In this document: positions 10,406-19,386 of the stretch, in pieces
Layout of the letters: each line of letters starts with the position of its first letter
Position numbering within the stretch: position 1 is the first letter of the stretch
DNA from: Parabacteroides sp. PH5-46
GTDB taxonomy: Bacteria > Bacteroidota > Bacteroidia > Bacteroidales > Tannerellaceae
NCBI RefSeq assembly: GCF_029892785.1
Contig: NZ_JARXXA010000015.1
Span: 38,395 to 102,394 of the forward strand
Reading direction: 5' to 3'
DNA length: 64,000 nt
Notes under the pieces: model-generated
Seen by the model: the letters and a program-made list of their open reading frames with translations, nothing else
Told to the model about the DNA's origin: nothing
Database searches by the model: none
Made by a program: the position numbers and the translations under genes

Positions 10406-13024
10406 GTGGCAAAGCATATCGTTGAGACACCGCTGATGAAGCAATACTTCGACATTAAAGCGAAGCATCCTGATGCGATTCTTTTATTCCGGGTGGGTGA
10501 CTTTTATGAGATGTATGGCGAAGATGCTGTCATAGGAGCTGATATCCTCGGGATTACGCTGACGAAGCGGGCTAACGGAGTTGCTCAGCACGTGGAAATG
10601 GCGGGTTTCCCCCATCATGCGCTGGATACGTATTTGCCTAAGTTGGTACGGGCCGGAAAACGGGTGGCTATCTGCGACCAGTTAGAGGATCCGAAGATGA
10701 CCAAGAAACTGGTGAAACGAGGGATAACCGAGTTGGTAACACCGGGCGTTTCCATCAACGATACAGTCCTGAACCACAAAGAGAATAACTTTCTGGCTTC
10801 TGTTCATTTCGAGAAGGATCATTGCGGGATTGCCTTTCTGGATATCTCTACCGGAGAGTTCCTTACAGCCGAAGGGACAGTTGACTATATCGATAAGTTG
10901 CTGAACAACTTTTCACCCAAAGAAATACTGATAGAACGGAAGAACAGGAAACGCTTTGAGGAGTGTTTCGGTTCGCGTTACTTCACCTTTGAACTAGAGG
11001 ACTGGGTATTTACTGCCGACTCCGCCAACGATCGCTTGTTGAAGCATTTCGAGACGAAGAGTCTGAAGGGCTTTGGTGTACATCACCTGAAGCAGGGGAT
11101 TATCGCTGCCGGAGCTATTCTGCACTACTTAGACATTACCCAACATCACCAGATATCGCATATTACCTCCCTTTCGCGCATTGAAGAAGATCGCTATGTG
11201 CGGCTCGATAAGTTCACCGTTCGTAGCCTCGAATTGATTGGCACGATGAATGAAGGGGGTACCAGTTTGTTGCATGTCATCGACAAGACTATCTCGCCAA
11301 TGGGCTCGCGTATGCTCCGTCGTTGGTTGCTTTTTCCGCTGAAAGATGTGAAGCCTATTCAGGAGCGGCAAGACGTGGTAGACTACTTCTTTCGCCATCC
11401 CGAGACCAAAGAATCCCTTGAGACCAACTTAGGACAAATTGGTGATCTGGAACGTATTATTTCAAAGGTAGCCGTGGGTCGTGTTTCGCCTCGCGAGGTG
11501 GTTCAGTTGCGGATTGCTTTGTCTGCTATAGAGCCGATAAAGGAGATTTGCGAGAACAGCAACGAGCCCAGTTTGTGCCGGATTGGCGAGCAGTTAAATA
11601 CCTGCGCCATTATCCGCGACAGGATAGCGAAAGAAATTGTTCCCGATCCCCCTGCCCTACTAAATAAGGGCAATGTAATCGCTAAAGGAGTAAGTGCCGA
11701 GCTGGACGAGCTACGCGCCATTGCGTATTCCGGAAAAGATTACCTGTTGCAAGTGCAGCAGCGGGAGATAGAAAAGACAGGCATTTCCAGCCTTAAGATA
11801 GCTTTCAATAACGTATTCGGCTACTATATTGAAGTGCGGAATACGCATAAAGATAAGGTGCCGCCCGAGTGGATACGCAAGCAAACCCTCGTGAATGCAG
11901 AGCGCTACATCACCGAAGAACTGAAGGAATACGAAGAGAAGATACTGGGTGCCGAAGAGAAGATACAGGGCATGGAATCACGCCTGTTTAATGAACTGGT
12001 GTTATGCCTGATGGAGTATATCTCTCCTATACAAACCAATGCCAACCTGATTGCGCGTATCGACTGCCTGCTCTCCTTTGCCAAGGTAGCGGCAGCGAAT
12101 AAATACATACGTCCGCTGGTAGACGAGTCGGATGTGCTGGATATTAAGGCCGGACGACATCCGGTGATTGAAAAACAGCTTCCTCCGGGTGAGCCTTTTA
12201 TTGCCAATGATGTGTATCTGGATAGCAATAAGCAGCAGATCATTGTCATTACCGGTCCGAACATGGCGGGTAAGTCGGCTCTGCTACGGCAGACGGCCTT
12301 GATTACCCTGATGGCTCAGACAGGTTGTTTCGTACCTGCCGAACAGGCACATATCGGCTTGGTAGATAAGGTATTTACCCGTGTTGGAGCCTCAGATAAT
12401 ATTTCCGTTGGCGAATCTACTTTCATGGTGGAAATGAACGAAGCCTCGGATATCCTGAACAACCTTTCTTCGCGTAGTCTGATACTCTTTGACGAATTAG
12501 GGCGGGGTACCAGCACCTACGATGGTATCTCTATTGCCTGGGCGATTGTAGAGTACATACACGAACACTCGGTGATGCGTCCTAAAACGCTCTTTGCCAC
12601 TCATTACCATGAGTTGAATGAGATGGAACGTTCCTTCAAACGCATCAAGAACTACAATGTATCGGTAAAGGAGGTAAACAATAAGGTAGTGTTTCTTCGT
12701 AAGCTCGTTCCGGGAGGCAGTGAGCATAGCTTTGGTATTCACGTGGCCAAGATGGCCGGGATGCCTAAAAGCATCGTAAAACGCGCCAATGAGATCTTAA
12801 AACAGCTGGAATCGGACAATAGGCAAGGAGGAGGAATAGCTGCCAAACCGGTAAAAGAAATAGCCTCAGGAGGCGAAGGCTTCCAGCTAAACTTTTTCCA
12901 GCTGGACGACCCGGTACTCAGCCAGGTGCGTGACGAAATAAAAAACATGGACGTAAATAACCTTACGCCCATCGAAGCTCTTAATAAGCTAAGTGAAATC
13001 AAGAAGATTATTCAAGGGAAATAA
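10406..13024 (+). CDS. mutS: DNA mismatch repair protein MutS
   Basis: Recognises base mismatches and small loops after replication and starts mismatch repair with MutL. The 872 residues include all domains. The mismatch-probing Phe-x-Glu is F33-Y34-E35 in GDFYEMYG. The ABC-type ATPase carries Walker A GPNMAGKS at residues 617-624, and the Walker B and signature region [12 protein letters not shown] follows about 80 residues later. The C-terminus ends in the usual short helical tail. Translation starts at a GTG; this fits the family N-terminus ([14 protein letters not shown]) and the promoter position. It is a single-gene unit ended by a hairpin repeat shared with the convergent DUF4252 gene. 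Confidence 0.98.
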   Translation: MAKHIVETPLMKQYFDIKAKHPDAILLFRVGDFYEMYGEDAVIGADILGITLTKRANGVAQHVEMAGFPHHALDTYLPKLVRAGKRVAICDQLEDPKMTKKLVKRGITELVTPGVSINDTVLNHKENNFLASVHFEKDHCGIAFLDISTGEFLTAEGTVDYIDKLLNNFSPKEILIERKNRKRFEECFGSRYFTFELEDWVFTADSANDRLLKHFETKSLKGFGVHHLKQGIIAAGAILHYLDITQHHQISHITSLSRIEEDRYVRLDKFTVRSLELIGTMNEGGTSLLHVIDKTISPMGSRMLRRWLLFPLKDVKPIQERQDVVDYFFRHPETKESLETNLGQIGDLERIISKVAVGRVSPREVVQLRIALSAIEPIKEICENSNEPSLCRIGEQLNTCAIIRDRIAKEIVPDPPALLNKGNVIAKGVSAELDELRAIAYSGKDYLLQVQQREIEKTGISSLKIAFNNVFGYYIEVRNTHKDKVPPEWIRKQTLVNAERYITEELKEYEEKILGAEEKIQGMESRLFNELVLCLMEYISPIQTNANLIARIDCLLSFAKVAAANKYIRPLVDESDVLDIKAGRHPVIEKQLPPGEPFIANDVYLDSNKQQIIVITGPNMAGKSALLRQTALITLMAQTGCFVPAEQAHIGLVDKVFTRVGASDNISVGESTFMVEMNEASDILNNLSSRSLILFDELGRGTSTYDGISIAWAIVEYIHEHSVMRPKTLFATHYHELNEMERSFKRIKNYNVSVKEVNNKVVFLRKLVPGGSEHSFGIHVAKMAGMPKSIVKRANEILKQLESDNRQGGGIAAKPVKEIASGGEGFQLNFFQLDDPVLSQVRDEIKNMDVNNLTPIEALNKLSEIKKIIQGK

Positions 13025-13029
13025 GCAAA

Positions 13030-13112
13030 ACGCAGAACGGGAAGTTACACACCCTCTACCCCCTCTCAAGAGGGGAAAAACCGTACTGCGTACTGCGTGT
13101 TCCGTTCTGCTT
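13030..13112. repeat. CGCAGAACG/CCCCTCTC hairpin repeat, copy 1
   Basis: GCAGAACGG (13032-13040) pairs with its exact complement at 13102-13110. Inside is a second hairpin, CCCCTCT/AGAGGGG (13060-13075), followed by A5. The element fills the gap between the convergent mutS and DUF4252 genes and can act as a terminator in both directions. The same building blocks recur at 41.3, 44.5 and 55.9 kb. Confidence 0.8.
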
Positions 13113-13114
13113 CT

Positions 13115-13576
13115 TTATTTCTCCATTTCTTTCGTTATCTCCTGGATGTCTTGCAGAGTGAAGTTGCCGAGGAGTTGGATAACGGTGAAGCTGCTGTCGG
13201 TGTCGGCCAGCATGAAGAGGTCTTTTACTTTGTCGCCTTTCATAGTGGCGTAGAAGGTAGCACGGGTTTTACCGTCTTTTACGCGCATGAGTTCCTGGTG
13301 CTGACTGTTTACGAGCTGTTTGAACTCTTTTTTCATTTGTGGTATCTGGTCTGTTCTTTCTGTAGAAACAAGTTGCAGAGACTCTATCTTTCCTTTCATG
13401 TTCATCAGGTTGAGGCCTACGTTTTCTATGGTGGGCATCATCTGAAACATAGCTTTTGAGATGTATACAGAGGTTACATTGTCCATGTCGGCATATTTGT
13501 CGAACAGTTTGTCTTGTGCAAAGCCTAGTGTTGCACAGAAAAGGCATACGGCTGTAATTATATATTTCGTCTTCAT
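13115..13576 (-). CDS. DUF4252 domain protein, second copy
   Basis: A 153-residue exported protein with a signal peptide (MKTKYIITAVCLFCATLGFA, cut before QDK). The rest matches the DUF4252 pattern, also seen in the gene at 14467: a central FKQLV segment, then a basic loop and a strand ending in VKDLFMLADTDSSFTVIQLLGNF. Function is unknown. It is the last gene of an operon headed by its paralogue, with the ECF sigma factor and a small membrane protein between. The duplication suggests that the sigma factor senses or regulates these envelope proteins; that is inference. Confidence 0.85.
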   Translation of the reverse strand: MKTKYIITAVCLFCATLGFAQDKLFDKYADMDNVTSVYISKAMFQMMPTIENVGLNLMNMKGKIESLQLVSTERTDQIPQMKKEFKQLVNSQHQELMRVKDGKTRATFYATMKGDKVKDLFMLADTDSSFTVIQLLGNFTLQDIQEITKEMEK

Positions 13577-13584
13577 ATCGCTGA

Positions 13585-13968
13585 TTATTCTTTAAAGTGT
13601 TTGTCTAATATCTGGTTTACTTTCTCCATTTCCTGTCCGGCGTTTTCTACCTGGTCGAGTCCTTTATTGAGCTGGGTAGACATGAAGGCCAGCACTTTCT
13701 CGGCTGCAATGGCAGCTTCCGCAGGATCGGTATAAGTATCTGCCATCCGGGCTTGATTGGCTTGCAAATCCGTACCAATAAAGATACCAATGGTAAGCAG
13801 GATGACGGCTGCTGCACTTGTAGCCCAATAGGTGAGGCGATGGCGTTTCTGCTTTTTCTCATTTTCGGCCAACTTGTCAATATGCTGTTCCAAGCGTTCT
13901 GCCAAGCCTTCCGGTACGGGGATATTCAAGGCCTCGTCAATCATACTGTCAAATTCTTTATCATCCAT
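13585..13968 (-). CDS. Small membrane protein, putative anti-sigma
   Basis: 127 residues: a cytoplasmic N-terminal helix region (DEALNIPVPEGLAERLEQHI), a basic stretch KKQKRHR, one membrane segment (about residues 47-66) and a periplasmic C-terminal half that is helical and acidic. It overlaps the sigma factor gene by 8 bp, the usual arrangement for a sigma factor and its membrane-bound inhibitor. No zinc-binding HxxxCxxC motif is present, so it is not a ZAS-type anti-sigma factor. Its role is inferred from position and topology alone. Confidence 0.6.
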   Translation of the reverse strand: MDDKEFDSMIDEALNIPVPEGLAERLEQHIDKLAENEKKQKRHRLTYWATSAAAVILLTIGIFIGTDLQANQARMADTYTDPAEAAIAAEKVLAFMSTQLNKGLDQVENAGQEMEKVNQILDKHFKE

Positions 13969-14467
13969 AACTAGCTAGTTTAAAATATTGTTCCCGGATT
14001 ATTTTCCGTGCCCGGGAGAGCAACACGCGTACATTTACGGCACTTAGGCCTGTTATCTCTTCTATCTCTTCCAGCGAGCAGTCTTTGATCCCTTTGAGGC
14101 GTATTACCTGCCGCTGGTTTTCGGGAAGCTTGTCTATCAGTTGTTGAATCAGCCTGATTTCGTCTTGTTCGATGGCTTCTGTTTCCGGTGAAGCTCCGGT
14201 AGCCATCGATAGGCTCTCTACTATTTCTTCGCTTTGCCTGCTGCGTGGCGAACGTAGGAAATCGTAGCATAAATTCTTTACAAGTGTTACACAGAAAGCT
14301 TCCGTATTCCTTATTTCACTGATCTCTTTCCGTTTGCTCCAGAGTTTGCAGTAAGCATCCTGTAGGATATCTTCGGCGTCCTGGCTGTTACCTGTCAACG
14401 CATAGGCTATCCGGTAAAGCCGGGGGTGAAGCGGGAGATACAGTTGTTTGAAGCTTTCGGCATCCAT
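13961..14467 (-). CDS. ECF RNA polymerase sigma factor
   Basis: 168 residues. Region 2 covers roughly residues 10-75 (LYRIAYALTGNSQDAEDILQ through NLCYDFLR) and binds core polymerase and the -10 element. Region 4 is at about 110-160 (LPENQRQVIRLK, then LSAVNVRVLLSRARKII) with the helix-turn-helix. There is no anti-sigma-like C-terminal extension. Its ATG overlaps the stop of the upstream DUF4252 gene (TGATG) and its end overlaps the putative anti-sigma gene, so all four genes are probably translated together. Targets cannot be read from the sequence; autoregulation is likely but not shown. Confidence 0.92.
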   Translation of the reverse strand: MDAESFKQLYLPLHPRLYRIAYALTGNSQDAEDILQDAYCKLWSKRKEISEIRNTEAFCVTLVKNLCYDFLRSPRSRQSEEIVESLSMATGASPETEAIEQDEIRLIQQLIDKLPENQRQVIRLKGIKDCSLEEIEEITGLSAVNVRVLLSRARKIIREQYFKLASYG

Positions 14468-14913
14468 CAGCTATGCTCGTTTACCAGCTTTTCAATGTCC
14501 GATTTCTTGATCTTTCCTTTAATACGTACCATGGCTGCATCGCTTCCCGAGGTAAGCACCACAAGTTCGCGGATCATATCATCTTTGATAAGCAACATAA
14601 CCTTTGTGCGTTTCCCATCTTCGTTTGCATTAATCATCGTTTCGTAGGACGAGTCTTTCAGGTTCCTGATGGCATTGGTAAATTGCTCTTTTACCTCGTT
14701 TCCGCATTCGCCGAAAGAAAGGATTTCTATCCCGTCAACCCCCATTGTATCAGTAAATATCCCGGCCAGCTTCAGGGTCATTTTGCCGATATTTACCTTG
14801 TCTGTTCCTGCATGCTTTGAGAAGTCGCTGAATAGTTGGCTTACACTCATCTGCCCATATCCTAACTGGCATACAAGGGCAAGCATCGCTATAACTAATA
14901 ATTTCTTTTTCAT
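14467..14913 (-). CDS. DUF4252 domain protein, first copy
   Basis: 148 residues with a signal peptide (MKKKLLVIAMLALVCQLGYG, cut before QMS). It contains the DUF4252 pattern: helix SQLFSDFSKH, strand KVNIGKMTLKLAG, then VMLLIKDDMIRELVVLTSG and a C-terminal amphipathic helix. It is a paralogue of the gene at 13115 and heads the operon with the ECF sigma factor. The protein should reside in the periplasm or at the outer membrane. Function is unknown for the family. Confidence 0.85.
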   Translation of the reverse strand: MKKKLLVIAMLALVCQLGYGQMSVSQLFSDFSKHAGTDKVNIGKMTLKLAGIFTDTMGVDGIEILSFGECGNEVKEQFTNAIRNLKDSSYETMINANEDGKRTKVMLLIKDDMIRELVVLTSGSDAAMVRIKGKIKKSDIEKLVNEHS

Positions 14914-14973
14914 CCTGATTATTCTTATTTGTTACTATTCAAAATAAAGACGGGCAAGCCGGAATAGTTGTTA

Positions 14974-14981
14974 CAAAAATA
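14974..14981 (-). promoter_or_regulatory. Promoter of the ECF sigma operon, -7 box
   Basis: On the minus strand this reads TATTTTTG, a match to TAnnTTTG, 60 bp before the first DUF4252 gene. It lies just beyond the terminator of the upstream unit. No clear -33 TTG is seen, which would fit dependence on an alternative sigma factor as well as a weak housekeeping promoter. Confidence 0.4.
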
Positions 14982-14983
14982 GA

Positions 14984-15029
14984 AGAAAAAAATAGGACGT
15001 TAGCTGTTTTTATTTGCTAACGTCCTATT
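14984..15029 (-). terminator. Intrinsic terminator of the GH88-kduI unit
   Basis: A 14-bp perfect stem, AATAGGACGTTAGC (14991-15004) with its complement at 15016-15029, and an 11-nt loop. On the minus strand it is followed by a run of T. It lies 33 bp beyond the TolB-like gene and separates that unit from the sigma factor operon. Confidence 0.85.
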
Positions 15030-15062
15030 TAAAATGGCTCGTGTCTTATTTTTATTTGCTCG

Positions 15063-15977
15063 TTAGTTCAATCGGTAGCTTACGAAGGCAAATTTTTTGC
15101 TGTCGGGTGCCCATGAATTTACGTTGATTGTTCCTTGTCCGCCAAATAGTTGGGTGAGGACTTTGGGCTCGCCTCCTTTGGCAGGCATTAATAGCAGTTC
15201 TACGTTTTTGTTAGCCGGATGATCACCGGGTTGTACGTCGCCTTTTTTGTAGGCAATGTAAACCACCAATTCTCCATTGGGAGATACGTGTGGAAACCAG
15301 GCGTTGCGTGTTTCGTCGAAGGTCATTTGCGTTTGCTCGCTGCCATCGGTTTTCATGCGCCAGGCCTGCATTAATCCGCTTCGTACGGAATTAAACCAGA
15401 TATACTTACCGCAGGGTGAATATTCGGCTCCATCGTCCAGTCCTTCGGCTGTTGTAAGGCGTACTTCCTCTCCTCCTTCGGCCGGGATGACATAGATGTC
15501 GTAATTGCCGTTACGGTCGGCACAATATGCCAGTTCTTTGCCGTCGGGGCTCCATCCGTGCAGATAACTGGGTGCCAGAGGAGTTATAAGCCGGGGCGTT
15601 CCCCCTTCAAAAGGGAGGGTATAGATGCGCGAACGTCCGTCTTCCTTGGTGCCGTGGCTGATAGCAATCTGCTTGCCGTCTGCCGAGATAACATGGTCGT
15701 TGTTGCAACGGGTAGCGTATCCGGTATTTATTTCCTGAGGCTCAGCCGCTGTGGTAGGGGAGAGCTTGTAGAGTTTACCTCCGCTGTTGTAGACAAGCCA
15801 TTGCCCGTCGGGTGTCCAGTTAGGGGCTTCTATCAGGTAAGGAAACTCTTTTACAACGGTTCGTTTGCCTGTTGTAATATCCATTACCTCCAAGGTACTC
15901 GTTACTTTGCTGTTCTGTGCCTGCAGGCAGCTCAGAGCGCTTAGCAGGCAGATAGCGGTTAATACATAGTGTTTCAT
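15063..15977 (-). CDS. TolB-like PD40 beta-propeller protein
   Basis: 304 residues with a signal peptide ([20 protein letters not shown], cut near QNS). PD40/WD40-like repeats recur about every 45 residues: [56 protein letters not shown] and [13 protein letters not shown]. It should form a six-bladed periplasmic propeller of the TolB type but lacks the TolB N-terminal domain. It overlaps kduI by one base and ends the polysaccharide unit. A binding or enzymatic role on oligosaccharides is possible; some such propellers are lyases, but I see no firm active site. Confidence 0.8.
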   Translation of the reverse strand: MKHYVLTAICLLSALSCLQAQNSKVTSTLEVMDITTGKRTVVKEFPYLIEAPNWTPDGQWLVYNSGGKLYKLSPTTAAEPQEINTGYATRCNNDHVISADGKQIAISHGTKEDGRSRIYTLPFEGGTPRLITPLAPSYLHGWSPDGKELAYCADRNGNYDIYVIPAEGGEEVRLTTAEGLDDGAEYSPCGKYIWFNSVRSGLMQAWRMKTDGSEQTQMTFDETRNAWFPHVSPNGELVVYIAYKKGDVQPGDHPANKNVELLLMPAKGGEPKVLTQLFGGQGTINVNSWAPDSKKFAFVSYRLN

Positions 15978-16822
15978 TAGCGTAGTTCGTCTATTTTAGA
16001 GAAATCCTGATCTCCGTAGTCGAGGTTCTCACCTCCCATACCCCATATAAAGGTGTAGTTAGATGTCGCTGCCGCCGAGTGGATAGACCATTCGGGAGAG
16101 AGCACAGCCTGATTACCTTTCATCCAGATATGACGTGTTTCGTCCGGCTCGCCCATAAAGTGGCAAACGGCCTGTTCTTCGGGCACTTCAAAGTAGAAGT
16201 AAGCCTCCATGCGGCGGCTGTGTACATGCGCAGGCATGGTGTTCCATACGCTACCCGGAGCCAGTTCTGTCATACCCATTTGCAGTTGGCAGGTAGGCAA
16301 TACCTGGTTTACAATCATTTTATTGATATTGCGATGGTTGGAAGTCTCCAATGCTCCCATTTCAGCTACAACGGCATCTGCTTTCGTTACCTTTTTGTCT
16401 GGATAATTGCGATGTGCCGTGAGCGAATTGAAATAAAAGAGGGTAGGCTTGGAAGGGTCTTTGCTTTCAAAGTACAATTCACGGTCTCCCGAACCCAGGT
16501 AAAGCGCTTCTTTATAGTTCAGTTCAAAGGAGGTATCGCCGATATGTACCACTCCTGTACCGCCTCCTACATTGTAAATTCCGATTTCGCGGTTACGCAG
16601 AAATACAGGCTGTTTCAGTGGGTCGATAGCTTCCAGCTGAAGTTTCTCACCGGCAGGCATGGCTCCTCCAACAATCATGCGGTCGTACATAGAATACACC
16701 ATATTCACTTCATTAGCGGCAAATAGTTTTTCGATCAGGAAATCGCGACGGATTCTCTTGGTATCGTACTGTTTTGCATCTTCAGGGTGCGCTGCATAGC
16801 GCAATTCATAATTTGTTTTCAT
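15977..16822 (-). CDS. kduI: 5-dehydro-4-deoxy-D-glucuronate isomerase
   Basis: Converts 5-keto-4-deoxyuronate to 3-deoxy-D-glycero-2,5-hexodiulosonate, the step after unsaturated uronates are released from pectin or glycosaminoglycan oligosaccharides. The 281-residue length is normal. The cupin metal site is visible: [15 protein letters not shown] gives two histidines and a glutamate, and [23 protein letters not shown] supplies the distal histidine and the family C-terminus. It is cytoplasmic. It fits the neighbouring GH88 gene, which makes the unsaturated uronate. The following reductase KduD is not in this window. Confidence 0.96.
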   Translation of the reverse strand: MKTNYELRYAAHPEDAKQYDTKRIRRDFLIEKLFAANEVNMVYSMYDRMIVGGAMPAGEKLQLEAIDPLKQPVFLRNREIGIYNVGGGTGVVHIGDTSFELNYKEALYLGSGDRELYFESKDPSKPTLFYFNSLTAHRNYPDKKVTKADAVVAEMGALETSNHRNINKMIVNQVLPTCQLQMGMTELAPGSVWNTMPAHVHSRRMEAYFYFEVPEEQAVCHFMGEPDETRHIWMKGNQAVLSPEWSIHSAAATSNYTFIWGMGGENLDYGDQDFSKIDELR

Positions 16823-16836
16823 TCCTTTTATTGTTT

Positions 16837-16906
16837 TACCCCCCAGCCCCCTGAAGGGGGAAGAAGGGTGTTATTTTAAGCCCCCCCTTTAGGGGGTTGG
16901 GGGGTT
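16837..16906. repeat. CCCCCAACCCCCTAAAGGGGG-type double hairpin
   Basis: The gap between DUF2264 and kduI holds two GC-rich hairpins (CCCCCTGAAGGGGG and CCCCCTTTAGGGGG). Their outer flanks also pair (ACCCCCCAGCC with GGTTGGGGGGT), so the whole forms one large near-perfect inverted repeat. Elements of this kind are common between genes in Bacteroidetes genomes. Within an operon it could reduce readthrough or protect the upstream transcript from decay. Confidence 0.75.
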
Positions 16907-16911
16907 GATTA

Positions 16912-18141
16912 TTAATTACCGATTGCTTTATCGGCGCCAACATCTATGCCTTTCCAAGCTTTCAGGTTTGTCCATTCAGTGAAGGGAGCAGACCAGAAAG
17001 GGTGGGAGAGAGGCAGTCCTAAGGGCAGCAGGGCAGACGCGCAAAGATACACGCTTCCTGTGTTGATATAGCTTTCCGACATCCCAATCTGATCACCGGC
17101 AAAGCCTACTTTCAACCAGCCGTTGGCATCAAAGTTGGCAGGCGATTTCAATTGGTTGCGCATAACAGCTGTTAGGGCACAACGTACCTGCGCGGGCTCT
17201 ACTTTCGGGGGCAGTATATCCATCAGACACACCTGGCTTAGTGCATGAAATATACCGAAACGATACACGATAGAACGTCCTACTACCGGAAAGGTTCCCT
17301 CGGGAGAGATCATGCGTTCGAGCTGTTCTGCGTAACGGGTATGGCGCACGAGCTGGGTATCCAGGAAGTCAGCCCCTTCCAGCTTATGCTTTTTCAAGAC
17401 TATCAAGACGTCCGTCAGCATCGGGTGGATAACGAAACTGTTGTAATAATCGGCATGGAAGGCAAGACCGTCTCCATAAATAGCGTCTCCTTTATACCAT
17501 TCGTTGCGGAATTTAGTAACTCCGTATGTCATTCTTTCCATGTCACATTCGCCCGTAAATTCCAGCAAAGCAGCCTCTACGATGGAAGCAAAGAGCAGCC
17601 AGTTGCTTTCCCAAGGCTTGATGACGCGGCTTCTTTTCAGTTCCGTAATCATCCGGGCTTTGCTTTCCTCGTCCAGGTTTCCCCACAGTTGGGTAGGGGC
17701 GCGAAGCAGTCCTTGTGCCAGGAAAGCGGCATCTACTAAGGGTTGATACGGTTCACCGAATGTCAGATAGTCGGGAGCGTCCGGATTTACGACGTTTTTC
17801 AGCCCGTTTACGGCCAGATCGATGTATTTGGCGCGTAATTGCCCCTCTGCAGATTCATCGGGGCCTAATTCAAGCCAGGGAGCGATTCCGCAGAGTAGCC
17901 TCCCAACGGCTTCCAGATAGGAAACCTTTTTGCGGAAAGGATCATCGGAAAGCGATTCGAAAGGCATATTTTGCTTTAAGGTATTATTGCTGAGGTTTGT
18001 CAGTACAGGGTCTGCGAGCCTGACTAATGTTTCCACCCAGAATGCCCTATCTTCTTCACCTGTTGGCGGAAGGACTTCTTTTTCTACCTTAGCTGTACAA
18101 GAAGCAAGAAGTATGCATACGAATAAAAAAACTTTTTTCAT
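16912..18141 (-). CDS. DUF2264 domain lipoprotein
   Basis: 409 residues with a lipoprotein signal (MKKVFLFVCILLASC, cysteine at position 15). The rest is an alpha-helical toroid-like DUF2264 domain: FWVETLVRLADPVLTNLS near the N-terminus, WESNWLLFASIVEAALLEFTG in the middle, and YGDGLAFHADYYNSFVIHPM. Members often lie in polysaccharide-degradation loci and are thought to act on uronic-acid oligosaccharides, but no reaction is firmly known to me. It is anchored in the periplasm or at the cell surface. The gene is 1 bp from the GH88 gene, so the pair is probably coupled. Confidence 0.85.
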   Translation of the reverse strand: MKKVFLFVCILLASCTAKVEKEVLPPTGEEDRAFWVETLVRLADPVLTNLSNNTLKQNMPFESLSDDPFRKKVSYLEAVGRLLCGIAPWLELGPDESAEGQLRAKYIDLAVNGLKNVVNPDAPDYLTFGEPYQPLVDAAFLAQGLLRAPTQLWGNLDEESKARMITELKRSRVIKPWESNWLLFASIVEAALLEFTGECDMERMTYGVTKFRNEWYKGDAIYGDGLAFHADYYNSFVIHPMLTDVLIVLKKHKLEGADFLDTQLVRHTRYAEQLERMISPEGTFPVVGRSIVYRFGIFHALSQVCLMDILPPKVEPAQVRCALTAVMRNQLKSPANFDANGWLKVGFAGDQIGMSESYINTGSVYLCASALLPLGLPLSHPFWSAPFTEWTNLKAWKGIDVGADKAIGN

Positions 18142-18142
18142 A

Positions 18143-19333
18143 TCACTCCTTGATAAGTTTCTTTAGTCGCAACAGGGCTTCTACGTAGTAATAATCAGCA
18201 TAGGATAGGGGTACGTCTACTTCCGAGTTGCCCGGTAAATGTCCAGTGCAATGCATGATGGAGAAATAACGGTTGCTTCCTGCTTCGGCAAGGTACTCCG
18301 GTGTGCTTAGTGAGCGGATTTGTTGCTCTGCCAAAGCCAGCCATTCTTTGCCTAAGGGGGTGGTATCCAGTTGGCTCAACTCAATAAGTGCGGAAGCCAT
18401 AATGGCAGCAGCGGAAGCATCGCGAGGTACATTTGGTATTTTCGGATCATCGAAATCCCAATAAGGTATTTTATCTTCCGGCAAATTGGGGTGATTCATT
18501 ATAAAATCAGCAATATGGCGTGCCAGTTCCAGGTATTTGATATTGCCTGTTTCACGTGCCATTACGGTATATCCGTACAGTGCCCAAGCCTGTCCTCTTG
18601 CCCAAGCCGACTCGTCTGCAAATCCCTGATGGGTTTGTTTGATATGCGGTTCGCCGGAAATCGTATCATACGAAACTACATGATAACTGCTAAAGTCGGG
18701 ACGGAAATGATGTTCTTTTGTTTTCATGGCATGGGAATCTGCCATTTCGCTGAATTGCTTATCGCCTGTTTCTTTGGCTATCCAGGAAAAGAATTCCAGG
18801 TTCATCATGTTATCAATGATAACGGGATACTGCCATTTGTCTTTGTTGAAATCCCAAGAACGAATCGCGCAAACAGTCGGATTGTAACGTGTCGCCAATG
18901 AATGGGCGCCTGTAATCATGACTTCCTTGTAGTGCGGGTTTTGAGTGATTCGGTATCCGTTTCCAAAACTACAGAACAGCATAAAACCCAGGTCGTGTGT
19001 GTTGGTTAGATTCTTGGCTGGTTCTACGCGATCGGTATAGAGCTGAGCATATTTCTTTAGCTCGGGATTCTGCGTATATTCATACAAATACCAGAGTTCA
19101 CCTGGGAAGAAACCACTGCACCACCAACCGTAATCACTTGTTTCAAGGTTACCATCTTTACCAATAGTCTTAGGGAATTTGCCTTCTTGGTTTTCAAGTT
19201 CTTTTGCCATTAGTAAGGCCTGTTCGGTTGAGCGGTTTAAGCCTCGTTCAATGACTGACGATAAAGGTTCCTGATTGTTACAACCAGCAAATAGTATGCA
19301 AATTGCAGAGAATAAAAGAGTATTTTTCTTCAT
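18143..19333 (-). CDS. GH88 unsaturated glucuronyl hydrolase
   Basis: Releases 4,5-unsaturated uronate from the non-reducing end of oligosaccharides left by polysaccharide lyases. The chosen start gives a clean lipoprotein signal (MKKNTLLFSAICILFAGC). A start nine codons earlier at 19360 would overlap the -7 box and spoil the signal. The (alpha/alpha)6 barrel shows WWCSGFFPGELWYLYEY and the two expected aspartates in NTHDLGFMLF and IIDNMMNLEFF. The conserved AWARGQAWALYGY and AAAIMASALIEL follow. It heads the unit with DUF2264, kduI and the TolB-like gene, which fits breakdown of a pectin- or glycosaminoglycan-like polymer. No lyase or SusCD pair is nearby. Confidence 0.92.
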   Translation of the reverse strand: MKKNTLLFSAICILFAGCNNQEPLSSVIERGLNRSTEQALLMAKELENQEGKFPKTIGKDGNLETSDYGWWCSGFFPGELWYLYEYTQNPELKKYAQLYTDRVEPAKNLTNTHDLGFMLFCSFGNGYRITQNPHYKEVMITGAHSLATRYNPTVCAIRSWDFNKDKWQYPVIIDNMMNLEFFSWIAKETGDKQFSEMADSHAMKTKEHHFRPDFSSYHVVSYDTISGEPHIKQTHQGFADESAWARGQAWALYGYTVMARETGNIKYLELARHIADFIMNHPNLPEDKIPYWDFDDPKIPNVPRDASAAAIMASALIELSQLDTTPLGKEWLALAEQQIRSLSTPEYLAEAGSNRYFSIMHCTGHLPGNSEVDVPLSYADYYYVEALLRLKKLIKE

Positions 19334-19357
19334 GGAAAATAAATTTGTGTGTTTTCG

Positions 19358-19365
19358 CAAACATA
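19358..19365 (-). promoter_or_regulatory. GH88 operon promoter, -7 box (decides start)
   Basis: On the minus strand TATGTTTG matches TAnnTTTG. Transcription would begin near 19350, inside the longer open frame, so the start at 19333 is the usable one. Confidence 0.6.
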
Positions 19366-19386
19366 CGCATTATTTTTCATTCAGAA

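Noticed and set aside
13030..13112. Repeat modules as a CRISPR array
   Set aside because: No regular repeat-spacer alternation and no cas genes; the modules are complementary arms of hairpins.
16079..16726. 215-codon rightward frame opposite kduI
   Set aside because: Antisense to an intact, conserved enzyme gene with complete metal site.
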